A stretch of DNA of 64,000 nt from Granulicella mallensis (GCF_014203225.1 NZ_JACHIO010000004.1:1-64000), one strand, 5' to 3'. Counted from the first letter of the stretch, positions 8,747-17,886 are shown. Program-made: numbers and translations. Notes: generated from the letters alone by a model not told the origin.

Positions 8747-9334
8747 TTGAGCGGTGTCATCTACGATAGTCAGTTCGATGACGAGCACCGAATCCTCCGC
8801 AACAAACTGGGATTCACAAACCCTTCGCAGTTAGAACCAGCCATCGCGCAGCTTTCTTACATACGCGTGATGGAGCTCAACGAGACTCCTCTCCGTGGCA
8901 AGTTCGATACCCCGCATCTCCGCGCCATCCACCGCTACATCTTTCAAGACATCTTCCCCTGGGCGGGCGACTTCCGCGAAGTCACGACTTCGCGCACGAA
9001 TTCCTTCGGGTTTCCACCACCGCAATTCATCGCTCCATCGCTCGAAAACATCTTCACCTCCCTGCGAGCCGAGAACCATCTCAAGCACCTGGACTCCGAC
9101 CGATTCTCCCTCCGCGCCGGTCACTATCTAGGCGAGATCAACGCGGTACACGCCTTCCGCGAAGGCAACGGTCGTGCACAACGCGAGTTCATCCGAAACC
9201 TCGCGCTCACTGCCGGCCACCGTCTCGTCTGGACAGGCCTCACTCCAGACGAGAACAATCACGCCTCGCGCATCAGCTACGCCACGGGAGACAGTTCTGC
9301 TCTCACCACCCTCATCCGCAAGCGACTCCTCTAA
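8747..9334 (+). CDS. fic: Fic-domain AMP-transferase toxin
   Basis: A 195-residue Fic protein with an intact active-site loop HAFREGNGRAQR (residues 135-146), matching HxFx(D/E)GNGRxxR. The His base and the phosphate-binding residues are all present, so it should transfer AMP from ATP to a target hydroxyl. Class I Fic toxins modify topoisomerases; the target here is unknown. FPWAGDFREV (70-79) is the usual upstream block. The start is TTG at 8747, two bases after the antitoxin stop. It ends at a strong terminator. No mobile-element genes are adjacent. Confidence 0.92.
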   Translation: MSGVIYDSQFDDEHRILRNKLGFTNPSQLEPAIAQLSYIRVMELNETPLRGKFDTPHLRAIHRYIFQDIFPWAGDFREVTTSRTNSFGFPPPQFIAPSLENIFTSLRAENHLKHLDSDRFSLRAGHYLGEINAVHAFREGNGRAQREFIRNLALTAGHRLVWTGLTPDENNHASRISYATGDSSALTTLIRKRLL

Positions 9335-9373
9335 AAAGCAAAGGCCGCGATTCTCCTCGCGGCCTTTGCTTTT
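9334..9373. terminator. Bidirectional terminator between fic and the CocE hydrolase
   Basis: A perfect 17-bp stem (9334-9350 with 9357-9373) with a 6-nt loop. It has A-rich and T-rich ends on either strand and sits between two convergent genes. Confidence 0.85.
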
Positions 9374-9386
9374 CCTCTCAGCACCA

Positions 9387-11339
9387 CTACTTCGGCAGCA
9401 CCATCAACTCCACCCCACTCGCCGCATCCACCTGGTGAAACACCGTCTCGGTAGCCTTCTTGAAATCCTCCGGCTTAGCCGTGAAGATATCCTCGAATGT
9501 CTGCGGATTGCGGTCCACCAGCGGGAACCACGAGCTCTGCACCTGCACCATGATGCGGTGCCCCTTCAGGAACGTGTGATTCACATCCTGCATGGTGAAC
9601 TCGACCTCCGTCACCTTGCCCGGAGCCAGCGGCTCAGGCTTCTCCCACGAGTTGCGGAACTTCGCGCGCATCGGCTCGCCGCGCACCATCATCTCGTAGC
9701 CCTGTAGAAACACCGGAGGAGCTGCCGTCACATGCTTACCTTCGGCCTCATCCTCGCTGGCATCCTTGTAGTCGTTCGGATACACATCGATCAGCTTCAC
9801 AACAAAGTCCGAATCCGTACCGGTCGAAGCAATCTTCAGCTTCGGCTTCACCGGGCCTGCAACGGTCACGTCCTCTGTCAGAGGCTCGGTCTCGTACACC
9901 AGCACGTCAGGACGCCGCGCAGCAAAACGCTGATCGTCGTCCATGTAGCGCTGTGGAATGTCGTCGGTCGTGTACTCGGTGAACGGCACCGGATGCGCCG
10001 GATCGCTCACATACTCGTCCTTGCTGTCGCGCTCCTGCGGCTCAGTCCACGCCAACCCGCCATGAGGCTGGAAGTAGATCGTCTTCGCTACAGCCTGCTT
10101 CGGCGGCCAGGCGTCGTATTTCTTCCAGACATTGCTTCCGGTCTCGAACACGTAGGCCTTGGGTAGCGGCGTCCAGTCCACGTTCTTCAGATAGTGCGCA
10201 AAGAACGGAGCCTCAATGTTCTCGCGATAGAACGTCCCTGCCTCCGAACCGAAATTGATATCTCCCAGCGACGAGCCCGGCCCACGCGCCCATCCGCCAT
10301 GCACCCACGGTCCCTCCACCAGCGTGTTTGCGGCAGCCTCCGGGCTCAGCTTGTCGATCGCATGAAAGACCTTCACCGGCCCCGACAGGTCTTCCGCATC
10401 GAACCAACCACCCACAGCCATCACCGCAGTCTTCACCCCGTGCATATGCGGCGCGAGATTACGCTCCTGCCAATAGCTATCGTAGGTCGTGTGCACGATC
10501 TGATCGTGGAAGTATTCGTTCGTCCCACCCTTCGGCGTATCCAGGTTTGCGAGCGTCTGCATGCCCAGGTAGTAGGCGTACATGTCCTTCGTCCCGAAGT
10601 CGAAGTCGTTCTTCGGCTCAACCTTCAATGGGTTCTTCTGCGGAGCGAAGAACGGCGCATAGAACGAGTGGTTGCCATCCAACATGAATGCGCCACCGTG
10701 ATAGGCATCGTCTCCCATCCAGAGATCGATGATCGGAGCCTGCGGGCTCGCTGCCTTGATTGCCGGATGGCTGTCCACAATGCTCGCCGCCGTATAGAAC
10801 CCCGGATAGCTGATGCCCTGGATGCCGACATTGCCGTTATTGGCAGGAACATTCTTCAGCAGCCACTCGACCGTGTCGTACATATCGGTGGACTCATCGA
10901 TGCCCTTGCCGTCCTTCGACGGTGTCATCTCGACCCACTTGCCTTCGCTCTCCCACCGGCCGCGCACATCCTGGCAGACGAGGATATAGCCGCTCTTCAG
11001 CAGCGTGGTGTTGTTCGTCACGCGAGGCTGAATCACATCGTTGCCATAGTTGCCGCAGCTATACGGCGTACGCGACATCATGAACGGATAGGGTCCCGGA
11101 TCGCTGAACTGCCCCGCAACCGGCGTATACACGACGGTATAGAGCTTCACCCCATCGCGCATCGCAATGCGGTACTCGTGCTTGGTGTAATGGGTCTTCG
11201 TGAACTCCGCCATCTCGCGCATCCGCTGCTGTGGCGAAGGCGGTGGGGTTGGCGCAGTAGCCTGTGTCTGCGCTGAGGCTATGGCTAGCGAACCCAAGAA
11301 AACACCGGCCATGACAGCCGACTTCAAAGCAACACCCAT
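9387..11339 (-). CDS. Secreted CocE/NonD-family hydrolase
   Basis: An alpha/beta-hydrolase of the CocE/NonD (X-Pro dipeptidyl-peptidase S15-like) family, which cleaves esters or N-acylated substrates. The nucleophile is Ser177 in QGISYPG. Later GGWFDAEDLSG and WVHGGWARG supply the expected Asp and His. The C-terminal third is a jelly-roll beta domain ending in VDAASGVELMVLP. I start at ATG 11339 (650 residues) because GGGAG lies 7 nt upstream and MGVALKSAVMAGVFLGSLA is a clean signal peptide ending ASAQ. An ATG at 11378 would put 13 polar residues in front. It is divergent from the VWA gene. The substrate cannot be inferred. Confidence 0.88.
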   Translation of the reverse strand: MGVALKSAVMAGVFLGSLAIASAQTQATAPTPPPSPQQRMREMAEFTKTHYTKHEYRIAMRDGVKLYTVVYTPVAGQFSDPGPYPFMMSRTPYSCGNYGNDVIQPRVTNNTTLLKSGYILVCQDVRGRWESEGKWVEMTPSKDGKGIDESTDMYDTVEWLLKNVPANNGNVGIQGISYPGFYTAASIVDSHPAIKAASPQAPIIDLWMGDDAYHGGAFMLDGNHSFYAPFFAPQKNPLKVEPKNDFDFGTKDMYAYYLGMQTLANLDTPKGGTNEYFHDQIVHTTYDSYWQERNLAPHMHGVKTAVMAVGGWFDAEDLSGPVKVFHAIDKLSPEAAANTLVEGPWVHGGWARGPGSSLGDINFGSEAGTFYRENIEAPFFAHYLKNVDWTPLPKAYVFETGSNVWKKYDAWPPKQAVAKTIYFQPHGGLAWTEPQERDSKDEYVSDPAHPVPFTEYTTDDIPQRYMDDDQRFAARRPDVLVYETEPLTEDVTVAGPVKPKLKIASTGTDSDFVVKLIDVYPNDYKDASEDEAEGKHVTAAPPVFLQGYEMMVRGEPMRAKFRNSWEKPEPLAPGKVTEVEFTMQDVNHTFLKGHRIMVQVQSSWFPLVDRNPQTFEDIFTAKPEDFKKATETVFHQVDAASGVELMVLPK

Positions 11340-11403
11340 CACACTCTCCCTGTTCAAAGACGCTTTCCGACCAGGCAATCACTTATTCTGCCATACTGCT
11401 GCA

Positions 11404-12441
11404 ATGAGGCGCTTTAGAGCGATTCTGCCGGTCACGATGTTTCTTTGCATGGCCGCGGCCGGACAGAGCCCGCAAGGGGGGACGGTTCCCTACACCTTGC
11501 ACGTCTATGCCGACCTCGTTCAAGTTCCCACCCTCGTCCTCGGCGCCTCCATGAAGACGCTACCCCAGGTCGACATTCAGAAGTTCCGCGTCAGCCTGGA
11601 CTCCGGGCCTCGCTTCCAGCCTACGCACGTCCGGCTGGAGGGGGACGATCCCATCACGCTTGCCATTCTGCTCGATCTAAGCGACAACAACGCCAGTAAG
11701 CTGCCGTTGGCTTCAAGCCAGCCCCTGGCCGCCATGGCTCTAGGAGCCCTTCGCCCCCAGGATCATGTCTCCATCTACTCCCTGGACTGCAACATGGTCC
11801 GTTCCGCCAATAACATTCCGGCCGACTCGAACAAGATCAAAGAGGCCATCGACCAGGCACTTCAATCGACTACGGTCCACCGGGGAAAATCCCGCGCGAC
11901 CTGTGGGAACGCTGTGCCGCTATGGAACGCGTTTTCTTTCATCGTTCAACGGCTTGCCGAACAGCCTGGCCGCCGCGTCATTCTTGCCTTCACCGATGGT
12001 TACGACGGACACAGCAACATCAGCAGAGACGATATCGAATCGTTGATCACCGACGGGGGCGTGACTGTCATCGGCGTAAGCAATCCGATATTCGATTATT
12101 TCCCGGAAAGTTTTGATGATTGGGAGCGTGCCTTCAGCGTTCTCTGCCAGCGCAGCGGAGGGTTGATCCTGAGGACGACAGACAAGGAACTTCCACAAAC
12201 ACTTCGCAGGTTCGTCGATCTGCTGCGCGGCCGTTACATCCTTGAGTTCCCAAGACCGAGCGTCATGACCCCTGGCATGCACAGCATCGCAGTCACCCTC
12301 GAAGGGACACGAGCTTTCATCCGGCCTTCGAGCCTCACCGTCCCGATCCCCGATCCCGCGATCCTCAAAGACCCCACAACAATCCCTTCCGACCCCTCCC
12401 GCAAACCACCCTTCGGCAAACACGCACCACCGCAGCAATAG
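11404..12441 (+). CDS. VWFA-related secreted protein of the acidobacterial type
   Basis: A 345-residue protein with a signal peptide (MRRFRAILPVTMFLCMAAAG) and a von Willebrand A-like fold. The block LDLSDNNAS near residue 90 stands where the MIDAS DxSxS should be, so the metal site looks degenerate. RRVILAFTDGYDGHS is the usual later strand and Asp. This family of VWFA-related proteins is abundant in Acidobacteriota; partners and function are unknown. The ATG at 11404 is chosen because the signal peptide begins there. An open frame extends upstream but crosses the divergent CocE start. Confidence 0.75.
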   Translation: MRRFRAILPVTMFLCMAAAGQSPQGGTVPYTLHVYADLVQVPTLVLGASMKTLPQVDIQKFRVSLDSGPRFQPTHVRLEGDDPITLAILLDLSDNNASKLPLASSQPLAAMALGALRPQDHVSIYSLDCNMVRSANNIPADSNKIKEAIDQALQSTTVHRGKSRATCGNAVPLWNAFSFIVQRLAEQPGRRVILAFTDGYDGHSNISRDDIESLITDGGVTVIGVSNPIFDYFPESFDDWERAFSVLCQRSGGLILRTTDKELPQTLRRFVDLLRGRYILEFPRPSVMTPGMHSIAVTLEGTRAFIRPSSLTVPIPDPAILKDPTTIPSDPSRKPPFGKHAPPQQ

Positions 12442-12474
12442 CGTTTATCGTTTCGGCCACATGTCGGAACATCA

Positions 12475-12865
12475 AACTGTTCTTGTTGTGGAGCCGAAGG
12501 TGCAAACAGTTTATTGAGGCTAGGATCGGAAGGGCCTGGCTTCAGCCAGGCCGAACAAGCAGGTGAGCAGATCTCTTCCACTCTGCCGAAGGCTGAAGCG
12601 GAGGCGTAGCCGGAGCGACTGAATTGCTTTTTTCGGTGCTGCCAAGGCTGTGCAGGGCTCGCCAGAGAGAGTTGTGGCTCGGGTAGGCGGTTTCGCCACA
12701 ACCAAAAAAGGCAATTCAGTCGTTGCGGCTACGCCTTCACTCCAGCCTTCGGCAGAGAGGAAAGAACCGTCGAACGCTGGGTTAGCGGCATGGCTGAAGC
12801 CATACCCTTCCGATCTGTGCCTCAACAAACTGGTTGGCACCTTCGGCTCCACAAAAAGAACAGTT
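12475..12865. repeat. 391-bp MITE-like giant inverted repeat
   Basis: The gap between the convergent VWA and holA genes is one near-symmetric palindrome. The outer arms (about 12475-12549 and 12791-12865) match over roughly 75 bp with few differences. They share TGTGGAGCCGAAGGTGC, TTGTTGAGGC-like and GATCGGAAGGG blocks. Inner arms share CTCTGCCGAAGGCTG and CGACTGAATTGC. It encodes no protein. A half-size relative is at 63165-63305, and the GGAAGGGC...GGCTTCAGCC arm recurs at 1646-1782. Confidence 0.85.
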
Positions 12866-12877
12866 CAATGACGTGCC

Positions 12878-14029
12878 CTACGACGCCTGTTCCAACTCCG
12901 GCACACGCGCCTTGCTCGCCAACCGCATCACCAGCCGCTCCAACACCAGCCGCTTGTCCGCAGGACTCGAGCGCAGCTCCAGGTCCGCCTTCGCAATCCA
13001 CCGCAGCCCACGAGTCAGCTCACCACGGTCGCGATATCGCCGGGCCTGTGCGATCAAAGCGTCGGCAGCAAACGGAGCCACACGAAAACCAGGCCACAGC
13101 ACCTGCCACATCGCGCGCTGATCTTTTACCTGTTTCTCATTCAGCACCAGCATCTGCCGAAAGGTCTTCGCCAGCGTAAAGATGTGCCCAATGGCCGCAT
13201 CCTCACCGCCATCCGAGGCATTCAACAGCCCGTGCAGCAGCGCCAACGCGCGCGGCGCATCCTTCAGGCTAATGGCATCGGTCAGCTCGTACAGGCTGCG
13301 CTGCTTGGCCGCCGCAACCATCGTCTCTACATCCGCAACGTCAATCCCTGCATCGCCAGCCGCCTCACCCCGCGCACCGGCATACAGCATCAACTTTTCC
13401 AGCTCGCTCTTAATGGTGAGCATCTCCGCGCCCAGCGCATCGACCAGCTCGCGCGCCGCGTCCTCATGGAAGCGAACGCCCTTGGCCTCGGACTCGCGCA
13501 TCACCCAGAGCACCGCATCGTCTTCGCTCACACGCTGCAGCTCAACGACACCGCAGGCGTCGCCCAGCGTCTCGCGAATGCGCTCGGCCCGCTCCTTGTC
13601 CTGCATATCCATCTTGCGCAGGTCCTGCGGCAGGCTGATGTGGTCAGCCACAAACACCAGCAGCGCCTGCGGATTGGGCCGGCGAAAGTATTCATCGATC
13701 GCCGCGAACTCTTCCTTCTTCTGCCCACGACCGTAGAGCTTTTGGATATTGCGCAGGAACAGCACCTGGAACGGAGCCATCAGCGACGGAGTCTGCGCCA
13801 GATCGAGCGCCTCAAAGATCGAGGTCTCCCCAAGGTCCAGATCGTGCAGGCAGAAGTCGCGCAGCTCGCCCGGCACCAGGGTCTGCAGAACGCCCCGGCG
13901 GCAGATCTCGTACAGGAACGACTCGTCACCGAGCAGCACATACCCCGGTCGCCGGGCATCGCCGCCGATCTCCGCGACAAACCGCTCCGCCGCCGCAAAG
14001 CTGCGCAATTTTGAAGAAGAAGGGCTCAT
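12878..14029 (-). CDS. holA: DNA polymerase III delta subunit
   Basis: A 383-residue clamp-loader subunit that opens the beta clamp. The order of domains fits HolA. There is an N-terminal AAA+-like fold without a functional Walker A (GYVLLGDESFLYEICRRGVL at about 29-48, LFLRNIQKL). A middle lid follows with LVDALGAEMLTIKSELEKL, then the helical collar with YELTDAISLKDAPRALALLHGLL and FRQMLVLNEKQ. Its ATG overlaps the lptE stop in an ATGA, so the pair is translationally coupled. The lptE-holA order is also found in E. coli, which supports both calls. Confidence 0.92.
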   Translation of the reverse strand: MSPSSSKLRSFAAAERFVAEIGGDARRPGYVLLGDESFLYEICRRGVLQTLVPGELRDFCLHDLDLGETSIFEALDLAQTPSLMAPFQVLFLRNIQKLYGRGQKKEEFAAIDEYFRRPNPQALLVFVADHISLPQDLRKMDMQDKERAERIRETLGDACGVVELQRVSEDDAVLWVMRESEAKGVRFHEDAARELVDALGAEMLTIKSELEKLMLYAGARGEAAGDAGIDVADVETMVAAAKQRSLYELTDAISLKDAPRALALLHGLLNASDGGEDAAIGHIFTLAKTFRQMLVLNEKQVKDQRAMWQVLWPGFRVAPFAADALIAQARRYRDRGELTRGLRWIAKADLELRSSPADKRLVLERLVMRLASKARVPELEQAS

Positions 14030-14562
14030 TGAAAAGACTCCAGCATATCGCTCACCAGGGCCTCCGAGAAGTCATGCGCCATGCGCCGCACAGCAGCTCC
14101 ATCCTCTTCCACAAAGCCACTCAAATCCTGCGTCGATTGAAACTGCTCGCGCCAGCCGAAAGCATCGTTCCTGTACAGAACAGTGCCATCGTGCGCCACC
14201 AGCTCCACCTGGGCCGTCACCGTGACAAGGTAGCTCGAGGTCTGACCGCTCGAAGCGTCATACGTCAACGGCGCGACCGTCTCGGTCAGGATCGTGCCGC
14301 GCAGCGTCGCATCCGCAGACGTCCCGCTGCCCGTAAACGTACCGTCGCCACTCGCTGTCAGCACACGATACTGGGTGCGCGTGTTCAGCTCTCGCACCAC
14401 CGCCTGCGTAAACGCCGTTTCGGTGCGAAAGGCCTGCACCTTCGATTGAAAGATCGGCACAGCAAGCGTACGCACATTCGCGGGAATGTGCGACGCAGCA
14501 CCCACGCCGTGGTAACCACAGCCAGTCATCGGGAGGAGGAACAGCAGACAAAGCGCACGCAT
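14026..14562 (-). CDS. lptE: LPS-assembly outer-membrane lipoprotein LptE
   Basis: A 178-residue lipoprotein expected to plug and assemble the LptD translocon that delivers LPS to the outer leaflet. The start at 14562 gives MRALCLLFLLPMTGC, a signal peptide with a lipobox (MTGC, lipidated Cys15), then GYHGVG. IPANVRTLAVPIFQSKV and ELNTRTQYRVL are the family's central beta strands. The next in-frame upstream starts would bury the signal peptide. The gene is coupled to holA by a 4-nt overlap. Family divergence is high, so the call rests on lipobox, fold-like pattern and the holA neighbour. Confidence 0.83.
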   Translation of the reverse strand: MRALCLLFLLPMTGCGYHGVGAASHIPANVRTLAVPIFQSKVQAFRTETAFTQAVVRELNTRTQYRVLTASGDGTFTGSGTSADATLRGTILTETVAPLTYDASSGQTSSYLVTVTAQVELVAHDGTVLYRNDAFGWREQFQSTQDLSGFVEEDGAAVRRMAHDFSEALVSDMLESFQ

Positions 14563-14675
14563 CTTTTCAATGATAGCGCCCAACAACAGCAGGTGCGGAT
14601 TCCTCACGTCACCGTTACAAAGACATCCCTGGCGCCTGATTGCCGGATCTGGCAGTTCCGGTATCATAGGCACGC

Positions 14676-15119
14676 ATGGAGATTGGCTTTCGAAAAGCTC
14701 AGGCTGAAGACCTCGCTTTCGCTCGTAACCTCTACTTCGAAACGATGCGCTGGATCATCGAGCGTTTGTTCGGATGGGATCAAGCTCGTGAGGAAGCGTA
14801 TTTCATTGGCTTTTTCAGGCTCGATGAGGTCCGAATCATTACCGTCGACAACCGCGATGTCGGCTGGATTCAGGAACAGTTGGAAGGTACGTCTATCAAT
14901 CTTGGTTCGCTGTATGTGATACCGGCTATGCAGCGGCAAGGCATCGGCAGCCAGGTTTTGCAGATGCTTCTGGCGCGAGCCAGAAGCCAGTCAAAAACCA
15001 TCACATTAGCCGTGGTAAAGATCAATCCGGCACTTCATCTTTACGCAAGGCACGGATTCAGAATCACCCATGAGGATGCGTACAAGTTCTACATGAGAGC
15101 CGACCCACGGTTCCCATAA
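14676..15119 (+). CDS. GNAT-family N-acetyltransferase
   Basis: A 147-residue GNAT enzyme. LGSLYVIPAMQRQGIGSQVLQMLLARA (about 76-102) holds the acetyl-CoA pyrophosphate loop RQGIGS. NPALHLYARHGFRI near residues 119-132 is the usual C-terminal motif B. The substrate is unknown. The gene is divergent from lptE and convergent with the M1 peptidase. Confidence 0.85.
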   Translation: MEIGFRKAQAEDLAFARNLYFETMRWIIERLFGWDQAREEAYFIGFFRLDEVRIITVDNRDVGWIQEQLEGTSINLGSLYVIPAMQRQGIGSQVLQMLLARARSQSKTITLAVVKINPALHLYARHGFRITHEDAYKFYMRADPRFP

Positions 15120-15131
15120 GAGAACCGTGGG
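15104..15131. terminator. Hairpin spanning the GNAT stop codon
   Basis: CCCACGGTTC (15104-15113) pairs perfectly with GAACCGTGGG (15122-15131) across the stop codon. There is no good T run on either side, so termination is possible but uncertain. It lies between two convergent genes. Confidence 0.4.
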
Positions 15132-15152
15132 TTGACGGGTCTACAAGGAAAC

Positions 15153-16865
15153 CTACTCCTGCTTCACCCCGACATAATACAAATCGGTCGCGACCTTGAA
15201 TTCCTCACGCGTCCCCGCCCACGGCATCGTCTTCCACTCCTCCGTCACAGGAGTCACCGTCGTCCAGTGCTGAGGATCGCCCACCTGGATCGGCATCGCA
15301 AACCCTGCCTCATCCGCCTTCCAGCGATAACTCATCGTGTGCTTCGCCTCATCGAGCTGTAGTTCCAGAACTGGCAGCGCCGCGTGCCGCAGGTACTCGT
15401 CGAAGAACGGCGTCAGGTTCATCCCCGTCCGCTCGTTCCACCAGCTCACGACGTCTTCAGTCATGATGTTCTGATATTTGAAGCGCTGATAGAAGTCATG
15501 GATATCGGCAAACCACTTTGCATCGTCGCCGATCACGCTGCGCAGGGTGTTGATCATCAGCGCGCCCTTGAAGTACTGGTCCTGCGGCGGCTCCCTGTTG
15601 ATCCCATGCTGCGAGATGCTCGGTAGCTCGTTCTTCACCTTCGCCTTCAGCCCATTCACATAGCGCAGCCCATCGGCCTTGCCCCAGCGGTACTCGACGT
15701 ACAGCACCTCCAGGTAAGTGGTCCAACCCTCGTGAATCCACATATCCGACGGGTCTGCCGCCGTCACTGAGTTGCCAAACCACTCATGCCCGCTCTCGTG
15801 AATGATGATGAAGTCGAACTTCGGGCTGATCCCCACCCCCGTCCAGTCGCGGCCATAGTAGCCGTTCTCAAAGTGGTTGCCGTAGGCCACCGCCGACTGG
15901 TGCTCCATACCCGCATACGGCACCTCGATCAACTTGTACCCATCCTTATCGAACGGATATTCGCCAAAGTAGTGCTCATAGGCGTCGAGCATCTCGGGCA
16001 CCTGCGCGAACTGCGCCTTGGCCTTCTCCAGGTCTTCCGGCAGAGCATAAAAATCGAGCGTGGTCGCTCCGTGCTTGCCTGAAAAGTGCTGATACTCGCC
16101 GATGTTCAGCGCCACGTCATAGTTGTTGATCGGATAGTGCACCAGCCACTTCCACTGCGTATAGCCGTCGCCCAGATCCTTGCTACTGACGAACCGGCCA
16201 TTCGACACATCCATCAACCCATTCGGCACGGCGACATCGATCTCCATACCGTCCTGCGGCTCATCGCGCCACTGGTCCTTGTTCGGCCACCAGACACTCG
16301 AACCTTCTTCCTCGCAGGCCGTCGTAATCCAGGGCTTGCCCTCCTTGTCCTTATCAAAAGAGAAGCACCCGAAGCGGCCCTGCGTCACCGGCTTGCCGGA
16401 GTAGGCGAACGCGACCTCGTAGACATTGCCCTTGTGCAGCGTCTCCGGAAAGTCGATCCAGACCGTACGCTCTTCGCGGGTGTACTGCAGAGTTTTTTCA
16501 CCGAGCTTGATGCTGTCGATACTGAGCTGCGGCGTCAGCTCAAGCTGGATGCGCTTGCCGTCCGCCAGCATGCGGAAGCGAATGGTGTTCGTCCCGGCAA
16601 TGGACTTCGCCACGGGATCGACGCGCATATCCAGATGGTAGAAGAGCAGGTCGTTGTTGGCGCGATACGGGCCATAAGAGCCTCGCAACAAATCGTCTTT
16701 GGTGGGAGGCTTTACCTCATCAGGCGGATGCGCCCCATGGCCGACAGTAACTCCGGGCGTCGTTGTCGCACTCTGGGCCGATGGCTGGGTTGAGGTTTGC
16801 GTTTGTGCGTAGCTTGCGACGGCCATCGCCAGAAAAAGACCACTCAGCAGCGAACATTTCTTCAT
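15153..16865 (-). CDS. Secreted M1-family metallopeptidase
   Basis: A 570-residue zinc aminopeptidase-like enzyme with signal peptide MKKCSLLSGLFLAMAVASYA. It has the zinc signature HESGH (354-358) and the third ligand Glu377 in WIHEGWTTY, spaced as in gluzincins. VPYAGMEHQSAVAYG stands where M1 enzymes carry GxMEN, with His in place of Asn. The protein ends soon after the catalytic domain and lacks the large C-terminal HEAT-like domain of classical aminopeptidase N, as do many secreted bacterial M1 enzymes. It should trim peptides outside the cytoplasm. No clear ribosome site is seen. Confidence 0.9.
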   Translation of the reverse strand: MKKCSLLSGLFLAMAVASYAQTQTSTQPSAQSATTTPGVTVGHGAHPPDEVKPPTKDDLLRGSYGPYRANNDLLFYHLDMRVDPVAKSIAGTNTIRFRMLADGKRIQLELTPQLSIDSIKLGEKTLQYTREERTVWIDFPETLHKGNVYEVAFAYSGKPVTQGRFGCFSFDKDKEGKPWITTACEEEGSSVWWPNKDQWRDEPQDGMEIDVAVPNGLMDVSNGRFVSSKDLGDGYTQWKWLVHYPINNYDVALNIGEYQHFSGKHGATTLDFYALPEDLEKAKAQFAQVPEMLDAYEHYFGEYPFDKDGYKLIEVPYAGMEHQSAVAYGNHFENGYYGRDWTGVGISPKFDFIIIHESGHEWFGNSVTAADPSDMWIHEGWTTYLEVLYVEYRWGKADGLRYVNGLKAKVKNELPSISQHGINREPPQDQYFKGALMINTLRSVIGDDAKWFADIHDFYQRFKYQNIMTEDVVSWWNERTGMNLTPFFDEYLRHAALPVLELQLDEAKHTMSYRWKADEAGFAMPIQVGDPQHWTTVTPVTEEWKTMPWAGTREEFKVATDLYYVGVKQE

Positions 16866-16951
16866 GGAGTTAGCCTATCGCACCGGCACCGCTGACAACA
16901 TCCACCTCTGTCACTCCGTCTTTCGCCGTTGCTTGTTTTCGTCGTCATCCA

Positions 16952-17192
16952 ATTGCGCGAAGCGCGTTCCATGACGCTTCAGCGTCATGGAGACGGAGGG
17001 AGCCGTAGCCTTTAGGCTACGGAATAGGAACCAGGCAAGAATTGGGCTTTAGCCCCGGGCCTCTTGCTCGCAGCCGAAAGAAGGCCCGGGCCTAAAGGCC
17101 ACACCTTTGCTGAGCCTGAATTCCGTGGCCTAAAGGCCACGGCTCCCTCCGCCCCGCAACGCTGAAGCGTCGCAGTTTGCGCTTCGCGCAAT
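16952..17192. repeat. 241-bp palindromic element with ATTGCGCGAAGCGC ends, copy A
   Basis: Perfect 14-bp terminal inverted repeats (ATTGCGCGAAGCGC at 16952-16965 and its complement at 17179-17192) enclose a chain of smaller hairpins such as GTAGCCTTTAGGCTAC and GGGCTTTAGCCC. There is no open frame of interest. A second full copy is at 24960-25178 and a half copy at 61361-61484. Positions 16866-16951 hold only a short TTTCGCCGTTGCTTG-type repeat. Confidence 0.85.
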
Positions 17193-17264
17193 GGGAGCAT
17201 ACCTGCAGCCGTACGTCTCGATTTACGATACGATTCCCTCCATACACCAAACAGGTCCCCACCC

Positions 17265-17876
17265 ATGACCTTCACGCCCCCCACCATCGCCGCTCTGATC
17301 GTCGCCATCAGCTTCGCCGCCGGACTCAACCTCTACGCCACGGTCGCCACACTGGGCATCCTGGCGCACTTTCATTGGGTCATGCTGCCGCCATCCCTGA
17401 ACGCCCTGACGAATCCCTGGGTCATGGGAGCCGCCACCCTGCTCTTTGTCATCGAGTTCTTCGCCGACAAGATCCCCGCCTTCGACCTCATCTGGAACGC
17501 CGCCCAGACCTTCGTCCGCGTTCCGGTCGCGACACTGATTGCCTACAAAGCAGCCTCTCAGCTCTCACCAGAGCTGCAGTTGCTCGCAGCCGCAGCCGCC
17601 GCAATCATCTCTGCCATCGCCCACACCTCGAAGACCGCGGCCCGCACCCTGGTCACCACCAGCCCCGAACCAGCCTCCAACATCGCGCTCTCCACCACCG
17701 AAGACGTAGCCGCCATCGGCCTCACCTGGATCGCAACGCACCACCCCTACACCGCCGCCACCATCGCCGGAGTCTTCCTCGTACTGATGATCCTCAGCAT
17801 CCGCTGGATCGTGCGCCAACTAAAACGCATATGGTCACGCAGACCGGACTGGCTGCGATCAGAAAGCATAGTGTAG
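17265..17876 (+). CDS. DUF4126 membrane protein
   Basis: A 203-residue integral membrane protein. The N-terminal SFAAGLNLYATVATLGIL and the block VIEFFADKIPAFDLIWNA...TFVRVPV match DUF4126, a family of unknown function. Four or five hydrophobic segments are visible. One spans roughly 8-30, one 52-66, one 105-122 and one 163-180. A basic tail (RQLKRIWSRRPDWLR) faces the cytoplasm by the positive-inside rule. It is monocistronic and ends at a strong terminator facing ftsH. Confidence 0.8.
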   Translation: MTFTPPTIAALIVAISFAAGLNLYATVATLGILAHFHWVMLPPSLNALTNPWVMGAATLLFVIEFFADKIPAFDLIWNAAQTFVRVPVATLIAYKAASQLSPELQLLAAAAAAIISAIAHTSKTAARTLVTTSPEPASNIALSTTEDVAAIGLTWIATHHPYTAATIAGVFLVLMILSIRWIVRQLKRIWSRRPDWLRSESIV

Positions 17877-17886
17877 ACAAGAAAAA

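Noticed and set aside
11200..11403. Longer VWA protein starting at 11200
   Set aside because: It would run through the start of the divergent CocE gene and place 68 residues before an evident signal peptide.
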